Assembly: GCF_024298905.1 (NCBI RefSeq)
Contig: NZ_CP101154.1
Location: 1 to 64,000 of the forward strand
Direction: 5' to 3'
Origin: Natronomonas marina
Lineage (GTDB): Archaea > Halobacteriota > Halobacteria > Halobacteriales > Haloarculaceae
Length of the DNA stretch: 64,000 nt
Shown here: positions 8,624 to 17,019 of the stretch, one piece after another
Position numbering within the stretch: position 1 is the first letter of the stretch
Layout of the letters: each line of letters starts with the position of its first letter
Program-made: the position numbers and the translations under genes
The notes under the pieces: generated by a model
Told to the model about the DNA's origin: nothing
What the model saw: the letters and a program-made list of their open reading frames with translations, nothing else
Database searches by the model: none

Positions 8624-8731
8624 GAATCTTCTAAACGAATCTGAAAGTCTCTATTCGAGACGCAAACCCGGGTGAACTCCCTGAACGAGATACCCCCTTT
8701 ATCGAGGAATCGTTCCTGTGGTCGAGGTGAG

Positions 8732-9787
8732 ATGAGTTCGAAACAGCGCATCACGGCGGTCGCACTGGCGGCACTCCTGGTGCTGTCGGTGGTCGGCCCC
8801 GCCTTCGCGGTCGCACAGACGGAGACGGAGACCGACGGCGACCTGACGATGGACGTCAGGGACGCCGGTAACGACACCGTGGTCATCGTCGTCGAGGACG
8901 CGAACGGCTCCGTCGAAGGAGCCACCGTGACGGTGTCGGCCGTCGAGGACACCGACGACGAAGACGAGAACGAGACGGACGACGAGAACGAGACGGACGA
9001 CGAGGAGGTCAACGAGACCGACACGGACGACGACGAGACGGTCGACGACAACGAAACGTCGGACAACGAGACCGACACGGACGAGGACGATCTCAACGAG
9101 ACGTCGGACAACGAGACCGACACGGACGACAACGAGAGCGTCTACGAGGGCACGGGCACGTACACGACGGACGAGAACGGCACCGTCGAGATTCCGGCCC
9201 CCGACGAGGGCGTTCGCCTGGAGATAAGCGTCGAGGACGGCAACCGGACGACGACCTCGGAGGTCACGCTGAACGATGGCGCGACCGTTCCGTTCGGTCA
9301 GCGCGTCTCGCTGTTCGTCCAGCAGCTCCTCGAAGGCGACAGCAACGAGAGCGTCGGACAGGCCATCGCGGACTTCGTCCGGGAGAACAACCCCGGCAAC
9401 GCGCCCGACCACGCCGGTCCGCCGGAGGACAAGGGCGGCGAGAACGGCGAGCGCGGTCCGCCGGAGGACGCCGGTAACGAGAGCGACGACGAACGCGGCC
9501 CGCCCGAGGACCGCGGACCGAAGGACGGCGAGCGTGGCCCGCCGGAGGACGCGGGTAACGAGAGCGACGACGAGCGCGGTCCGCCGGAGGACCGTGGCCC
9601 CGAGGACGGCGAGCGTGGCCCGCCGGACGACCGCGGCGATGACGAAGAGAGCGAAGAGGACGACACCGAAGAGAGCGAGGACGACGAAGAGGACGACAGT
9701 GAGGAGAGCGAAGAGGATGACGAAGACGACGAAGAGAGCGACGACGAGGAGGCCGACGACGACGAGACGCCCGGCAACGGCGCCTGA
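8732..9787 (+). CDS. Secreted, extremely acidic repeat protein
   Basis: 351 residues with a Sec signal peptide (hydrophobic core ITAVALAALLVLSVVGPAFA, cleavage near AFA or AVAQ). A short beta-rich domain (LTMDVRDAGNDTVVIVVEDANGSVEGATVTVSAV) is interrupted by a 60-residue Asp/Glu/Asn/Thr tract full of NET sequons, so it is probably N-glycosylated. The second half holds a tandem 27-residue repeat built on ERGPPED, then a long Glu/Asp/Ser tail ending ETPGNGA. No C-terminal membrane anchor or sorting motif is seen, so it is probably released or held by charge. Function unknown; it may be a cell-surface or ion-binding protein. Confidence 0.8.
   Translation: MSSKQRITAVALAALLVLSVVGPAFAVAQTETETDGDLTMDVRDAGNDTVVIVVEDANGSVEGATVTVSAVEDTDDEDENETDDENETDDEEVNETDTDDDETVDDNETSDNETDTDEDDLNETSDNETDTDDNESVYEGTGTYTTDENGTVEIPAPDEGVRLEISVEDGNRTTTSEVTLNDGATVPFGQRVSLFVQQLLEGDSNESVGQAIADFVRENNPGNAPDHAGPPEDKGGENGERGPPEDAGNESDDERGPPEDRGPKDGERGPPEDAGNESDDERGPPEDRGPEDGERGPPDDRGDDEESEEDDTEESEDDEEDDSEESEEDDEDDEESDDEEADDDETPGNGA
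9449..9610 (+). repeat. Two tandem 81-bp coding repeats
   Basis: Two in-frame 81-bp units (9449-9529 and 9530-9610) encode near-identical 27-residue blocks built from ERGPPEDAGNESDDERG and PPEDRG-P-(K/E)-DG. A partial third unit (ERGPPDDRG) follows. The units differ at scattered third positions and by one Lys/Glu change, so they are not a fresh duplication. Copy number may vary between strains. Confidence 0.85.
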
Positions 9788-9877
9788 CGCCGTTCGGTTT
9801 CACTGACGCGCGACGTTCCCTTCTGCGGTTCGTCCCGTTGCGGTAGCGTTTTCCCGCGTTCGCCCCTCGTGGCGGAC

Positions 9878-11158
9878 ATGACCCACCCGACGATAACCGA
9901 ACAGCTCGACGACCCCGCGAGCGCCCGGGAGTCCGGGCGGAAGAAGATAGCCTGGGCCCGCCAGCACATGCCAATCATGACGGCCATCGAGGGGGAGTTC
10001 GCCGCCGAGAAACCGCTCTCCGGCGAGGTCGTGGCGATGGCGATGCACGTCGAGGCCAAGACCGCGGTCCTGACGGAGGTGCTCGCGGCGGCCGGCGCGG
10101 AGGTCGCTATCACGGGCTGTAACCCACTGTCGACCCACGACGACGTGTCGGCGGCGCTGGACGCCGTCGACGGCGTCACCTCCTACGCGAAACACGACGT
10201 CGACGACGAGGAGTACTACGCTGCCATCGAGGCGACCATCGACCACGAACCGACCATCACGGTCGACGACGGCGGCGATCTGGTGATGGCCATCCACGAG
10301 GACTACCCCGAACTCATCGACTCCATCGTCGGGGGCTGCGAGGAGACGACGACGGGCGTCCACCGCCTCCGGTCGATGGACGACGACGGCGAGTTGAAGT
10401 ACCCGATGTTCGCCGTCAACGACACGCCGATGAAGCGGCTGTTCGACAACGTCCACGGGACGGGCGAGGCGACGCTGTCGAACATCGCGATGACGACGAA
10501 CCTCTCGTTTGCCTCCAAGACGGTCGTCGTCGCGGGCTACGGCTACTGCGGGCGCGGCGTCGCCAAGAAGGCGAAGGGACAGAACGCCCACGTCGTCGTC
10601 ACGGAGGTCGAACCCCGCCGGGCGCTTGAAGCCCACATGGAGGGCTACGAGGTCTGTACGATGGCCGAGGCCGCCGAGAAGGGCGACGTCTTCGTCACGA
10701 CGACGGGCAACCGCGACGTCATCGTCGAAGAGCACTTCGAGCGGATGTCCGACGGGGTCGTGCTGGCCAACGCCGGCCACTTCAACGTTGAAATCGACCT
10801 CGACGCCCTCGAGGACCTCGCGGCGTCGCGCCAGGAGGTCCGGGATGGTATCGAGGAGTTCCGGATGGACGACGGCCGCCGCATCAACGTGCTCGCGGAC
10901 GGCCGCCTGGTGAACCTGGCGTCGCCGGTCGCCATGGGCCACCCCGTCGAGGTGATGGACCAGAGCTTCGGCGTCCAGGCCGTCTGCGTCCGCGAGATGG
11001 TCGAACACAGCGACGAGTACGGCCCTGGCGTCCACGAGGTGCCCGACGAACTGGACCGCGAGGTGGCCGAAATCAAACTCGCCGCCGAGGGCGTCGAGAT
11101 AGACGAACTGACCGACGAGCAGACCGAGTACATGGACAGCTGGCAGCACGGGACCTGA
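9878..11158 (+). CDS. ahcY: Adenosylhomocysteinase (S-adenosylhomocysteine hydrolase)
   Basis: NAD-dependent cytosolic enzyme that splits S-adenosylhomocysteine into adenosine and homocysteine, relieving product inhibition of methyltransferases. 426 residues, the short archaeal form. The NAD-binding Rossmann motif is VVVAGYGYCGRGVAKKAKG near residue 220. Catalytic and substrate segments include KTAVLTEVL, EETTTGVHRL, NDTPMK and the C-terminal HPVEVMDQSFGVQA. ATG 9878 matches the usual start (MTxPxIxEQLDD); a GTG nine bases upstream is possible. Together with mtaD nearby it forms a SAM-recycling neighbourhood. Confidence 0.95.
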   Translation: MTHPTITEQLDDPASARESGRKKIAWARQHMPIMTAIEGEFAAEKPLSGEVVAMAMHVEAKTAVLTEVLAAAGAEVAITGCNPLSTHDDVSAALDAVDGVTSYAKHDVDDEEYYAAIEATIDHEPTITVDDGGDLVMAIHEDYPELIDSIVGGCEETTTGVHRLRSMDDDGELKYPMFAVNDTPMKRLFDNVHGTGEATLSNIAMTTNLSFASKTVVVAGYGYCGRGVAKKAKGQNAHVVVTEVEPRRALEAHMEGYEVCTMAEAAEKGDVFVTTTGNRDVIVEEHFERMSDGVVLANAGHFNVEIDLDALEDLAASRQEVRDGIEEFRMDDGRRINVLADGRLVNLASPVAMGHPVEVMDQSFGVQAVCVREMVEHSDEYGPGVHEVPDELDREVAEIKLAAEGVEIDELTDEQTEYMDSWQHGT

Positions 11159-11267
11159 AACGGCCGAAAACGGCTCGAAACGTCCCGAAAACGATTGAAT
11201 TCGCGGCAACCGTCGTCCCGGTTGAAGGTGGTCGGGCCTCTCTTCACGCCCGGAGGAGAACTCACCG

Positions 11268-11465
11268 ATGTCGACCACCGACCACGACGCCGACCGGCCC
11301 CTGCGACGGGCGGACCGACCGCCGCTGTGTGCGAGCCTGACCACCGTCGAGGACGGCCTGCTCCAGTGCACGCTGCACCCGCCGGACCCCGACGAGGCGG
11401 CGGCGACGACCCGCTGGCTGACCGCCGAGCAGGGCTCGTTCGTGGACGCCGGCTCGATGCGGTGA
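11268..11465 (+). CDS. Small conserved haloarchaeal protein
   Basis: 65 residues from ATG 11268, preceded by a clear Shine-Dalgarno GGAGGAG at 11252-11258, unusual in this window where many genes look leaderless. The recognisable core is LTTVEDGLLQCTLHPPDPDEAAATTRWLTAEQGSFVDA, a soluble fold seen in many haloarchaeal genomes as a small protein of unknown function (DUF7511-like, name from memory). It ends SMR. Nothing in the context fixes a role. Confidence 0.65.
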   Translation: MSTTDHDADRPLRRADRPPLCASLTTVEDGLLQCTLHPPDPDEAAATTRWLTAEQGSFVDAGSMR

Positions 11466-11510
11466 GGGGCGGACACAACGCTTTTGTTCCCGAGCGGCAA
11501 TCGGTCGCAC

Positions 11511-11588
11511 ATGGCACCCGAACCCGCCACGGACGGCGTCGCTTCCGACCGCCCCGTCGCTGTCGGGTTCGGCTTTTTCTCGCCGTAG
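11511..11588 (+). CDS. Candidate Phe-rich leader peptide of pheST
   Basis: A 25-codon frame starting at ATG 11511 and ending TAG 11586-11588; its last residues read VAVGFGFFSP, three Phe within four codons. A TATA-like CTTTTG at 11481-11486 lies about 26 bases upstream, so the frame could be translated from a leaderless mRNA. The stop codon abuts a large stem-loop 94 bases before pheS. The layout resembles the bacterial pheM leader of pheST, but such attenuation is not established in haloarchaea. The peptide is inferred, not proven. Confidence 0.35.
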   Translation: MAPEPATDGVASDRPVAVGFGFFSP

Positions 11589-11637
11589 ACGGGGTGGACC
11601 CGGCCGACCCCGAGCGGTCGGCCGGAGAAACCCCGTC
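11588..11637 (+). promoter_or_regulatory. Strong two-part stem-loop in the pheST leader
   Basis: The inner stem is a perfect 10 bp: CCGGCCGACC (11600-11609) with GGTCGGCCGG (11616-11625) around loop CCGAGC. The outer stem is a perfect 8 bp: GACGGGGT (11588-11595) with ACCCCGTC (11630-11637), separated from the inner stem by a 4x4 internal loop. The last base of the upstream 25-codon frame's stop codon is the first base of the stem, so a ribosome stalled on the Phe codons would sit against the structure. No T run follows, so it is not a simple terminator. Confidence 0.5.
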
Positions 11638-11681
11638 GTCGAGTCGGAACCGCTAACAGCCAGCCGCCTACACATCCGCCA

Positions 11682-13193
11682 ATGAGACTGCCCGACACGC
11701 AGGTCGCGCTGCTTCGAGCCGCCAGCGCGACCGAGACGAAGACGATCGCACAGCTCGCCGAGGAACTCGAGGAAGACCCCGCCGCCGTCACCGGAGCCGC
11801 CTTCGAACTCGAATCGGCGGGCCTGCTGGAGGTCGACGAACACGTCGCCGAGGAACTCTCGCTGACCGAGGAGGGCGAACGCTACCTCGAGGACGGCCTG
11901 CCGGAGCGCCGCCTCTACGAGGCCGCCATCGAGGCCGGCGCCGACGAGGAACCCGTCGAGATGGGCCGTCTCGTCGGTGCCTCGGGCCTCGAGGGCGGGG
12001 CGGTCGACATCGCGCTGACGAACTTCGCCCGGAAGGGTCTCGGCGATATCGACGGCGGCGAGGTCGTCGCCGACCCCGACGCGGGCGGCGACGACCCCGA
12101 AGTCGAGGCGCTGTCGGCTGTCGCCGACGGCTCTGCGGGCTACCACGACGCGGGCGTCCTCGAGCGCCTGGAGTCCCGCGGACTCGTCGAGCGGACCGAG
12201 ACGACGGTCCGGTCGGTGACGCTGTCCGACGACGGCGTCACCGCGCTGATGGAGGGCGTCGAGGTCGCAGAGACGGTCGGCGCCGTCACGCCGGAGTTGC
12301 TCACCTCCGGCGAGTGGGCCGACGTCGAGTTCGCCGAGTACAACGTCGAGGCCGACGCCGAGACCATCGACGGCGGCAAGAAGCACATCCTCCGACAGAC
12401 CGCCAACCGCGTCAAGGACGTCCTCGTCGGCATGGGCTTTTCGGAGATGGAGGGCCCCCACGCGGACGCGGACTTCTGGATAAACGACTGTCTGTTCATG
12501 CCGCAGGACCACCCGGCGCGGACCCACTGGGACCGCTTCGCGCTGGACGTGCCGGCGATGGAGGGAGAGGACCTGCCGGAGGGACTCGCCGACCGCGTCG
12601 AGGACGCCCACCGCAACGGCGTCGGCGAGGACGGCGACGGCTACCACTCGCCGTGGAGCGAGGAGTTCGCCCGCGCGATCGCGCTGCGGGGCCACACCAC
12701 GTCGCTGTCGATGCGGTACCTCTCGGGTGAGGCCGTCGGCGAACTGGAACCGCCCCAGCGGTACTTCAGCGTCGAGAAGGTCTACCGCAACGACACGCTG
12801 GACCCGACCCACCTGCTGGAGTTCTTCCAGATCGAGGGGTGGGTGATGGCCGAGGAGCTGTCTGTCCGGGATTTGATGGGCACGTTCACCGAGTTCTACG
12901 AGCAGTTCGGCATCACCGACCTCGAGTTCAAGCCGCACTACAACCCCTACACGGAGCCGAGTTTCGAGCTGTTCGGCAAGCATCCCGAGACGGGCGAACT
13001 CATCGAAATCGGCAACTCGGGCATCTTCCGCGAGGAGGTGCTCCGGCCGCTGGGCGTCGAGTGCGACGTGATGGCCTGGGGGCTGGCGCTCGAGCGACTG
13101 CTGATGCTGATGTACGGCTTCGAGGACATCCGGGACGTCCACGGGACGCTGTGTGACCTCGACCTCCTGCGGAACGTGGAGGTGGTGTACTGA
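11682..13193 (+). CDS. pheS: Phenylalanine--tRNA ligase alpha subunit
   Basis: Catalytic subunit of the (alpha-beta)2 class II synthetase that charges tRNA-Phe. 503 residues, the archaeal/eukaryotic-type length. The N terminus (to about 200) has winged-helix repeats (TIAQLAEELEEDPAAVTGAAFELESAGLLEV). The class II core follows: motif 1 around GKKHILRQTANRVKDVLVGMGF, motif 2 RYFSVEKVYRNDTLDPTHLLEFFQIEG and motif 3 VMAWGLALERLLML. Its TGA overlaps the pheT ATG by one base, so the pair is translationally coupled. A candidate leader peptide and stem lie upstream. Confidence 0.97.
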   Translation: MRLPDTQVALLRAASATETKTIAQLAEELEEDPAAVTGAAFELESAGLLEVDEHVAEELSLTEEGERYLEDGLPERRLYEAAIEAGADEEPVEMGRLVGASGLEGGAVDIALTNFARKGLGDIDGGEVVADPDAGGDDPEVEALSAVADGSAGYHDAGVLERLESRGLVERTETTVRSVTLSDDGVTALMEGVEVAETVGAVTPELLTSGEWADVEFAEYNVEADAETIDGGKKHILRQTANRVKDVLVGMGFSEMEGPHADADFWINDCLFMPQDHPARTHWDRFALDVPAMEGEDLPEGLADRVEDAHRNGVGEDGDGYHSPWSEEFARAIALRGHTTSLSMRYLSGEAVGELEPPQRYFSVEKVYRNDTLDPTHLLEFFQIEGWVMAEELSVRDLMGTFTEFYEQFGITDLEFKPHYNPYTEPSFELFGKHPETGELIEIGNSGIFREEVLRPLGVECDVMAWGLALERLLMLMYGFEDIRDVHGTLCDLDLLRNVEVVY

Positions 13194-15022
13194 TGCCCGT
13201 CGTCGACGTCGATCCCGACGAACTGCGGCGGCTCACCGGCCACGAGGAGAAGGACGACGAGGAACTGAAGTCGGACCTCTTCGCGCTCGGCCTGGAGTTC
13301 GAGGGCGAGACCGAGGACGGCGAGTTCGAACTGGAGTTCGCGCCCGACCGGCTGGACCGCCTCTCCGTCGAGGGCATCGCCCGCTCGCTGCGCTACCAGT
13401 ACGGCGCCGACCGCGGCGTCTACGTCCCGGACTGCAACGACGCCGAGTGGACCATCGAGGTCGAGGGGTCGGTCCCCGACGAGCGGCCCTACGTCACCGG
13501 CGCCGTCGTCCGGGGGCTGGACCTCGGGGAGGCGGAACTGGAGTCGCTCATCCAGTTGCAGGAGAAACTCCACGCGACGATGGGCCGCAAGCGCGCGAAG
13601 GGCGCCATCGGCGTCCACGACCTGGCGATGCTGAAGCCGGCCGGCGAGGACGGCGACAAGCGCATCGTCTACCGGGGCGTCGACCCCGACGGGGACACCT
13701 TCGTCCCGCTGGACGACGACGCCGAACGGACGCCCGCGGCGGTGCTCTCCGGGCACCCCATCGGGGACAAGTACGGCGACCTCGTCGCGGACCTGGACCG
13801 CTATCCGGCCATCTACGACGACATCGGCCTGTTCTCGTTCCCGCCGGTCATCAACGGCCGCCGGACGGAGGTCGAGGCCGGCTCCCGGGACCTGTTCGTC
13901 GAGATGACCGGCACCGACCAGTGGACCATCGACCGGATGCTCGCCATCGTCTGCTACGCCCTGGACGCCCGCGGCGGCCGAATCGAGGCGGTCGACGTCG
14001 AGTACGCCGACCGGACGCTCCGGCGGCCGGACCTCTCGACGGACACGAAGACGGTCGGCCACGACCGCATCGAGTCGACGCTCGGCATCGACGTCGCGGG
14101 CGAGGAGGTCGTCGACCTGCTGGAGCGGTCCGGGCTCGGGGTGACGACCGACGACGGCGCCGGCGGCACCGGCGGCACCCCTGCCGACGAGGTCGAACTG
14201 GAGGAGGTGCCCACCCGGACGACCGAGACTGCCTCCGTCGCGGGGACCGACGCCGACACGGACGCCGACACCGACACTGACGACGACGGCCTCACCTACG
14301 AGGTCGAGGTTCCGCCGTACCGCGTCGACGTGCTGCACCCGATGGACGTCGTCGACGACGTGGGCCGGGCCTACGGGTTCAACGACCTCGAACCGCGGTA
14401 CCCCGACGTCTCGACGGTGGGCGGTCGCCACGAAACGTCGCGGCTGGAGGACGCCGCCCGCGACGCGCTGGTCGGACTCGGCTTCGAGGACCTGCTGAAC
14501 TTCCACATGACGAGCGAGGCCGAACTGTTCGACCGGATGGGGCTGTCGCCGGACGACGATGCCGTCGGCGCCCGCGAGCCGCCGACCATCACTGGCCCCT
14601 ACAGCGAGGACTACACCGTCGTCCGGACGTGGGCGCTGCCGTCGCTCATGATGGTCCTGGAGAACAACACCCACCGCGCGTACCCGCAGGACCTCGCCGA
14701 GATCGGGCTGGTCGCCGCCGAGGACGACGACGAACCGACGCACGTCGCCGAGCACCGTTCGGTGGCCGGCGTCGTCGCGCGACACGACGCCTCCTACGAG
14801 GACGCGAAGGCACGCCTGCAGGCGCTGGCCCGCGCGTTCGACGCCGACCTGTCGACGCCGCCGACCGACCACCCCTCCTTCATCGACGGCCGGACCGCCG
14901 AGGTCGTCCTGGACGGCGAGTCGGTCGGGGTCGTCGGCGAGGTCCACCCACGCGTGCTGGTCGAACACGACCTGGAAGTGCCCGTGGCCGGCTTCGAGTT
15001 CCGGCTTGACGCGCTCCGGTAG
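13193..15022 (+). CDS. pheT: Phenylalanine--tRNA ligase beta subunit
   Basis: Partner of PheS, involved in tRNA binding and editing (B3/B4 domain). 609 residues from ATG 13193, overlapping the pheS stop by one base. Recognisable parts: the archaeal N terminus PVVDVDPDELRRLTG, B3/B4 with VFSFPP-like GLFSFPPVINGRRTEVE, the B5 segment (TLGIDVAGEEVVDLLERSGLG) and the C-terminal synthetase-like domain. B5 is interrupted by about 45 low-complexity residues (322-368, Gly/Thr then Asp/Thr repeats), longer than needed for the fold and probably a disordered halophilic insertion. Confidence 0.95.
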   Translation: MPVVDVDPDELRRLTGHEEKDDEELKSDLFALGLEFEGETEDGEFELEFAPDRLDRLSVEGIARSLRYQYGADRGVYVPDCNDAEWTIEVEGSVPDERPYVTGAVVRGLDLGEAELESLIQLQEKLHATMGRKRAKGAIGVHDLAMLKPAGEDGDKRIVYRGVDPDGDTFVPLDDDAERTPAAVLSGHPIGDKYGDLVADLDRYPAIYDDIGLFSFPPVINGRRTEVEAGSRDLFVEMTGTDQWTIDRMLAIVCYALDARGGRIEAVDVEYADRTLRRPDLSTDTKTVGHDRIESTLGIDVAGEEVVDLLERSGLGVTTDDGAGGTGGTPADEVELEEVPTRTTETASVAGTDADTDADTDTDDDGLTYEVEVPPYRVDVLHPMDVVDDVGRAYGFNDLEPRYPDVSTVGGRHETSRLEDAARDALVGLGFEDLLNFHMTSEAELFDRMGLSPDDDAVGAREPPTITGPYSEDYTVVRTWALPSLMMVLENNTHRAYPQDLAEIGLVAAEDDDEPTHVAEHRSVAGVVARHDASYEDAKARLQALARAFDADLSTPPTDHPSFIDGRTAEVVLDGESVGVVGEVHPRVLVEHDLEVPVAGFEFRLDALR

Positions 15023-15060
15023 TCCCGTCCGTTTATCGCTTCGGCACGCCTCGATTGAAC

Positions 15061-15924
15061 GTGGAGTGGACTCGCCGCAACGTCGCGATAACCATCCTCG
15101 CGGTACTGCTCGGCGCCGCGCTGCTCGGTGCCGCGGGAGCGGCCGCGTACTTCGAAATCGGCTACGGCCCCGACGAGGCCGCTGTCTCGGCGGTCGAGAC
15201 CGACGACTCGGTGACCGTCGAGCGGTTTGACGGCGGGACCGTCGTCCGGAGCGGCCCGGTCACGCCGGCGACGACGGGCCTGGTCTACTACCCCGGCGCG
15301 CGCGTGAACCACGAGAGTTACGTCCCGACGGCGGCCGGCATCGTCGAGGGGCGGGACGCGGTGGTCGTGGTCGTCGACGCCCCGCTCAACCTCGCGATAC
15401 TGTCGCCGGGCAGCGCCGACGCGGCCGTCGAGGCGGCGCCGGCCGTCGAGTCGTGGTACGTCGGCGGGCACTCGCTGGGCGGCGCGACGGCGTGTCGGTA
15501 CGCCGCCGGGAACGCTGCCGCTCTCGAGGGACTGGTGTTGCACGCCGCCTACTGCGACCGCGACCTCTCGGGGACGGACCTCCGGGTGCTGTCGGTGCTG
15601 GGCGCCGAGGACGCGGTCATCGACGCCGAAACCGAACGACAGCGCCGCGATTTGCTGCCGGACGACGCCACGGTCGTCGAACTGTCGGGGGTCACCCACT
15701 CGGGGTTCGGCGCCTACGGCACACAGCGGGGAGAGGGGCCGCCGCCCCGGAGTCCGGCGGCGATGCGGGCCGACGTCGCCCGGACGACGGGGACGTGGCT
15801 CGTCGGCGGGAACGTGACGGAACCGGCCGTCGGGCGAGCGGCGGGACCGGGGGCCGCGCTACAGGTCGGCGCCGACGGCCTCGGTGACGGAGTCGAAGCC
15901 GTCCCGCTCCAGCAACTCGAGTAG
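15061..15924 (+). CDS. Membrane-anchored alpha/beta hydrolase
   Basis: Probable exported serine hydrolase held by an N-terminal membrane helix (residues about 7-28, NVAITILAVLLGAALLGAAG). The nucleophile elbow GHSLGG places the Ser near residue 138. A late Asp (GAEDAVID) and His (VTHSGFG) could complete the triad. Start is taken as GTG 15061 because TTTATCG at 15032-15038 lies 26 bases upstream (leaderless); TTG 15055 is the alternative. The last 66 bases overlap the 3' end of pyrD on the other strand, so the C-terminal residues are constrained by pyrD. Substrate unknown. Confidence 0.75.
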   Translation: MEWTRRNVAITILAVLLGAALLGAAGAAAYFEIGYGPDEAAVSAVETDDSVTVERFDGGTVVRSGPVTPATTGLVYYPGARVNHESYVPTAAGIVEGRDAVVVVVDAPLNLAILSPGSADAAVEAAPAVESWYVGGHSLGGATACRYAAGNAAALEGLVLHAAYCDRDLSGTDLRVLSVLGAEDAVIDAETERQRRDLLPDDATVVELSGVTHSGFGAYGTQRGEGPPPRSPAAMRADVARTTGTWLVGGNVTEPAVGRAAGPGAALQVGADGLGDGVEAVPLQQLE

Positions 15925-16950
15925 CCCCTCGTTGATTCGCTTGGCGATGCCGGGGCCCTCGTAGACGAGGCCGGTGTACAGCTGGACCAGCGAGGCGCCC
16001 GCGCGTATCTTCTCGTAGGCGCTGCGGGCGTCGGAGACGCCGCCGACGCCGACGACGGGGGCGTCGGTGCGCTCCGCGACGAAGCGGACCATGCTCGTCG
16101 CCTCTTCTTCGATGGGTGCCCCGGAGAGACCACCCTCCTCGTCGGCGGCCGCGCCCCGGAGGTCGGCGGGTCGGCTCGTCGTGGTGTTGGTGGCGATGAC
16201 GCCGTCCAGTTCGAGTTCTTCGACGACCTCGAGGGCGTCCTCGACGGCGGGGTCGGGGAGGTCCGGCGAGAGCTTCACGAGCAGGGGTGCGGCGCCGGCG
16301 TCCTGCAGCGTCCCGAGGATGGACTCCAGACGGTCGCGCTGCTGGAGTTCCCGGAGGTCCGGCGTGTTCGGGGAGGAGACGTTGACGACGAAGTAGTCGC
16401 CACCGCCGGACGCGTCCGGCGAGGCCCCGCTCGCGGGACCGCCCTCGCGGACGCGCTCGAAGGTGTACAGGTAGTCGTCTTCCGCCTCGTCGTTGGGGGT
16501 GGACTTGGACTTCCCGAGGTTGACCCCGACGGGGACGCGGCAGTCGAGTCCGGCCAGGCGCTCGCCGACGAGGTCGGCACCGTCGTTGTTGAACCCCATG
16601 CGGTTTATCAGCGCCCGGTCCTCGGGGAGTCGGAACATCCGCGGGCGGGGGTTGCCGGCCTGCGGTTCGGCGGTGACGCCGCCGACCTCGATGTGGCCGA
16701 AGCCGAGCGCGGCCAGTGCCGGGGGAATCTCGGCGTTCTTGTCGAAGCCGGCGGCGACGCCGACCGGGTTGAGGAAGGTGTTGTCGAACGCCTCCACGCG
16801 GAGTCGGGAGTCGACGACCGTGTAGTGGTCGGCGAGGAGGCCCTCGAGTGGCGTGTCCTGGACGGCCGCCAGGAGTTCGTGGACGGTCCGGTGGGCGGTT
16901 TCGGCGTCCAGCCGGAACAGAAGGGGTTTCGCCAGGTCGTAGAGGGGCAT
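15859..16950 (-). CDS. pyrD: Dihydroorotate dehydrogenase, quinone type (class 2)
   Basis: FMN enzyme that oxidises dihydroorotate to orotate in pyrimidine synthesis, passing electrons to the membrane quinone pool. 363 residues from ATG 16950; a TATA-like GCTTAAGC about 27 bases upstream supports this start over an upstream frame opening. Class 2 hallmarks: N-terminal amphipathic segment MPLYDLAKPLLFRLD, AAGFDKNAE, EVGGVTAEPQAGNPRPRMFRL, NRMGFNN, the catalytic-Ser segment NVSSPNTPDLR and VGVGGV. A Gly/Ser-rich insertion lies at residues 169-185. The 3' end overlaps the convergent hydrolase gene by 66 bases. Confidence 0.95.
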   Translation of the reverse strand: MPLYDLAKPLLFRLDAETAHRTVHELLAAVQDTPLEGLLADHYTVVDSRLRVEAFDNTFLNPVGVAAGFDKNAEIPPALAALGFGHIEVGGVTAEPQAGNPRPRMFRLPEDRALINRMGFNNDGADLVGERLAGLDCRVPVGVNLGKSKSTPNDEAEDDYLYTFERVREGGPASGASPDASGGGDYFVVNVSSPNTPDLRELQQRDRLESILGTLQDAGAAPLLVKLSPDLPDPAVEDALEVVEELELDGVIATNTTTSRPADLRGAAADEEGGLSGAPIEEEATSMVRFVAERTDAPVVGVGGVSDARSAYEKIRAGASLVQLYTGLVYEGPGIAKRINEGLLELLERDGFDSVTEAVGADL

Positions 16951-17019
16951 TACCGGGAGGGACCGTCCGAGGCGCTTAAGCACCCCGGTCTCGCGGTGCG
17001 GCGTCGGGAGCAGTGGCGT

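Noticed and set aside
8940-9150. Repeated GAC/GAG-rich DNA resembling a microsatellite or array
   Set aside because: It is in frame inside a secreted protein gene and encodes an acidic tract with sequons.
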